From Rhynchopus sp. YZ270_cl-10 (Eukaryota > Euglenozoa > Diplonemea > Diplonemida > Diplonemidae): a stretch of DNA of 64,000 nucleotides. The position numbers and the translations under genes are program-made. Positions 61,347-64,000 of this stretch are shown here, piece after piece. Every line of letters starts with the position of its first letter. Within the stretch, counting starts at the first letter, position 1. The notes beneath the pieces were generated by a model. It did no database searches. It worked only from the letters and a program-made list of their open reading frames with translations, and was not told where the DNA came from. The stretch is from contig OZ037878.1 of NCBI GenBank assembly GCA_964035575.1, positions 558,001 through 622,000 on the forward strand. The letters are read 5' to 3'.

Positions 61347-62324
61347 TCAGATTGTGTCTTTGCTGTTAATATGCTTGACGTATTCCTTGTCGTAAGGTGT
61401 GGACATCGCGAGGTAGAGGAACATGTTGTCGAAGGGTTGCTGTGGGTTAACAAAGAATTGTATTCATAATATTGAAGAGAGAAGAAAGAAAAAGGAAAAG
61501 TTTATAAGATGATCCTTAGCCTCTCGTGTTTAGTCACCTTGATCACATTCGAAAAAAAGAGGATTTGTGAGATGAACTTACTAATCTAAGGGGCATCGAT
61601 TAAAATGGAAATTGAAAATAAGTATTTCAACATATGCAATCAATAGATGAAAAAAGGGGTCAAATTTTCCGCCTCCACGCTTTTTGGTTTAAAAAAAAAA
61701 GGATGCAATAGCGCTCCACTTCATTTGCAGAAGGTTGTATACGATAGTTTGCTACAAAAAAAAAGGGGGGATTTTTATATAAAAAAAAGCGGTTGTTTGA
61801 GGCTTTTGAAATTAAAAAAATGCGGCGGGGGTATGTATACCTTCAGGAAATCGTAGTACTGTTGGCTTACAACGTAGCTGTCTCTGGTCATGATAGCGTC
61901 TCCTAATTCCGGCGCACGGTAGACAAACTGCGAAATTAACATGAACCCGAGAAGACACCCCAAGGCCGTCACCTGCTTACGCCCCATGTTCTGGTGCTCA
62001 CCGTACAATGAAGGGTTCGTGAAAACCTTGCCCTGTTCCTGTCCGTAGCCTTGAAACCTGAATGATAAAATTGTGTTTTTCGGGGAGGGGGGGGTTATGT
62101 TTTGATGCTCCCAAAGACGGTCTTCAATCATGTGAGGGAGGGGGGGATGATGCATACATGTATTTGTCGTATCTCAACGGAAGTCTTGAAAAATTAGGTG
62201 ACTCCATTGGAGTCCAGTACCACGGTGTCTCGGTGTCCACATCAGACTGGCCTCGGTATCTGTAGGACCTTTGCTGTGGCGCGGCGAGGAGCTTCTGCGC
62301 TGAAATAAGTGCTCGTCTTTGCAT
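61347..62324 (-). CDS. Small mitochondrial single-TM protein
   Basis: Three exons: 62158-62324, 61841-62057 and 61347-61439, with introns of 100 nt (GTATGC...TTCAG) and 401 nt (GTATAC...CACAG), give 158 residues. The start MQRRALISAQKLLAAPQQRS is a typical amphipathic mitochondrial presequence. A soluble stretch (ETPWYWTPMESPNFSRLPLR, then GYGQEQGKVFTNPSLYGEHQ) precedes one membrane helix (TALGCLLGFMLISQFVY), and about 60 residues follow. Size and layout resemble an accessory subunit of a respiratory complex, but I cannot name it. The long intron carries an H1 repeat (61497-61540). Confidence 0.8.
61497..61540. repeat. H1 hairpin repeat inside an intron
   Basis: AAAGTTTATAAGATGATCC, TTAGC, CTCTCGT, GTTTAG, TCACCTTGATCAC. 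It lies in the 401-nt intron of the small mitochondrial gene. Confidence 0.75.
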
Positions 62325-62940
62325 TGTATAGCGGGGTGTTGTGTGTGCCTAATGTTAAACAGTGTTAATACAAAATTCAATTATGCTGGGGGAGGCGGCA
62401 ACGTGGGAAATAGTTGCTGTGTTCTTCCACGTATTGTGCCATCGAAAACCGATTTTTTTAAAAAAAGGTCGCTGTGAACTAAGCAACATGAGGGCTGCAG
62501 TTCATTCTTTCTAAGCGCTTCTATTTTGATGGTCACAGATACATCAGAAACTACACAAATGCAGTCATGGGAGAGGTCTGCAACTTTTTACGGGTTCTTC
62601 CTGTATCACGGGCTGTTGAAACTGAAACACGATCTTTGACATGCCGTGTGGTAAGTTCAGACCGGTTCCGAACTCGGGGTATCTCCGTTGCTCAACGTTA
62701 CATACGTGCAATTGCTGGCCTTGCTGGCACACGCTGCTGCAGAGGTTTGGTCGGTTTGCAACCAGGCTCGGTAAAAGGAGTGTGGCACAGAAATCATGAA
62801 ACTAACATTTAAAAAAAAATCCCACAGCCCCCCCTTTTTTTGTGCTTGTTTGTGACATTTTTTTGTTTGATTGTGACTGAGTGACCTTCTAATGCTTTTG
62901 TGAATAAGTTTTTTGTTGTGTCGACTATATCTGGTTCTTA
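62325..62940. other. Spacer
   Basis: Mixed composition and no convincing gene. Ends with an R4-like fragment (TTGTTGTGTCGACTATATC near 62913) where the tandem repeat region begins. Confidence 0.4.
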
Positions 62941-64000
62941 ACCCTTTAGACCCCAAGCCGTTTTTTGGACCCACTTTTGAGTTTTGGTTTTTGGGGCTCT
63001 CCAACCGGTAAAGGGACCCCAGATGCAAATTTTTGATCGTACCTGGCCGCAATTGAAAGATTTTGAACACGGCTTTCAATTCCATTTTTTTAAGTTTTTT
63101 TTCGAAAAAAAATGTTATCCCCAAAATGAGGTGAGCATAAAATTGACCTTTTGATTTTTTACTCTCTCTACCTGCCGAGACAACCCTAGTAAATTATTGC
63201 CGCCCAAAAACTGCTTTATTTGAAAGATTCGCCACAAAATCTTTTCAAAGAAAAAAAAATCGAGCAAAAAGTCCTAGTAGAACCCAACTTAGATGAGTGT
63301 AGCTCTGTTAGCAGCATGTCTAAAAATCGATTTCCCTAACGATTTACACTGAAACACCACTACACAACGTAAAAGTGCATTTTTTTCACGTTTTTGGGCA
63401 TCTACAGGTCCGAAACACCCCCAGAATGGGTCAGAACGACCCTGTGTGCCGAAAATTCACAAAAAAAGCACCCTAAAATACGAAAAAATAGTGAAAACCC
63501 GGTTTATAGTGTGTTTTGGGTGGGAATAAGGCAAAGGATAGTCAGAAAAAACAGTGATTTTGGTGGTGGTTCTCACGGACTTCCAAAGTGCACTCAGATG
63601 CACAAAAGTTTTCGATTCTTGCTTCTTTTGACAGATTTGACATCAAATCTTTCCAAAAATGTGAAAATCTTTTCCCGAAAATGAGTAGAACCCCACTTAT
63701 CAACCCTACTCGCCTTACGACCTTAGCAACGTTAAAACCCATGATTTTGGTGGTAAAATCTCACCAAAATCCGAGGATATCATAGATGCAATAAAGTTTT
63801 CGATTTTTGCGTATTTTGAAAGATGCGAACGAAATCTTTCCACACAAAAAAAGTGTTTTCACGAAAACGAGTAGAAAATTTTTGATCACATGGAGGCTCT
63901 GAAAAGTGACCTTTTTTCAGTACTTTTTCACGCTCCCCGGCATCCAAGGAAAACCCAGATGCATAAAAGTGTTCTTAGATGGCGTATTTTGAAAGATCGG
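62941..64000. repeat. Array of diverged tandem repeats (about 190 bp period), runs off the window
   Basis: At least four units share CAGATGCA, AGTTTTCGATT.TTGC, TTTTGAAAGAT, AAATCTTTCCA and CGAAAA.GAGTAGAA (around 63021, 63205, 63597, 63785 and 63958). The part at about 63400-63530 aligns with the foldback arm (GGGTCA, CTGTG.GCCGAAAA, AATACGAAAAAATAGTGAAAA). No coding capacity. Confidence 0.6.

Noticed and set aside
62567-62812. 81-residue plus-strand frame
   Set aside because: No homology, wrong strand for the cluster, and no supporting signals.

Overview
The window is nuclear DNA of a unicellular eukaryote. It has spliced genes with short introns, eukaryote-only families (a UCHL5-type deubiquitinase, a COMMD6-like protein, a SMYD-type SET protein, a GT15 glycosyltransferase, a mitochondrial carrier, a TRF4-family protein) and long repeat-rich spacers full of homopolymer runs. 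I cannot name the species. All 20 genes I can support lie on the minus strand. Many start codons sit 6-40 nt downstream of a pyrimidine tract ending in AG. That combination is typical of lineages with directional gene clusters and spliced-leader trans-splicing (euglenozoans, dinoflagellates and relatives), but no leader sequence is visible, so this is inference. Assigned introns are 42-401 nt; almost all start GTATG (one GTTTG, one GTATT, one GTATA) and end in AG.

Layout in coordinate order (transcription runs right to left). 1-9475: a giant intronless surface-protein gene (C-type-lectin-like, LamG-like, EGF and IPT/TIG regions, then a multi-pass membrane region) running off the left edge. 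10803-14731: a PDZ-domain protein with several introns. 15438-17924: a coiled-coil protein and a SET/MYND protein. 20348-22759: a secreted LRR-TIG-EGF membrane protein. 23158-25024: a probable mitochondrial helical-repeat protein and a COMMD6-like protein. 26037-28893: an RS-rich, zinc-finger, CID-domain RNA-processing factor. 34470-40314: four genes (a small spliced gene, a type II membrane protein, a four-TM protein, an EGF plus beta-propeller protein). 44506-49561: a TRF4-like pseudoenzyme and two tandem ubiquitin-like/LRR genes. 50001-54532: a GT15 glycosyltransferase, an ADP/ATP-carrier-like protein and an E2-like protein without its catalytic cysteine. 59233-62324: UCHL5 and a small mitochondrial protein.

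The spacers are the most unusual part. They hold at least six families of short repeats. Two of these form conserved hairpins and, in every copy I found, have the same orientation relative to the genes. There are also small inverted-repeat elements and two larger elements with TAGGGGGTCC-type ends, each sitting inside a poly-C or poly-G run. One of the latter is a nearly perfect 1.2 kb foldback. Diverged relatives of this sequence form tandem arrays at 57.9-58.5 kb and 62.9-64.0 kb.

Functionally the genes cover cell-surface recognition and glycosylation, ubiquitin metabolism (UCHL5, an E2 variant, Ubl-LRR proteins), mRNA 3'-end or splicing control (CID/RS protein, TRF4-like) and mitochondrial functions. 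Neighbours do not form an obvious pathway, which fits a directional cluster better than an operon.
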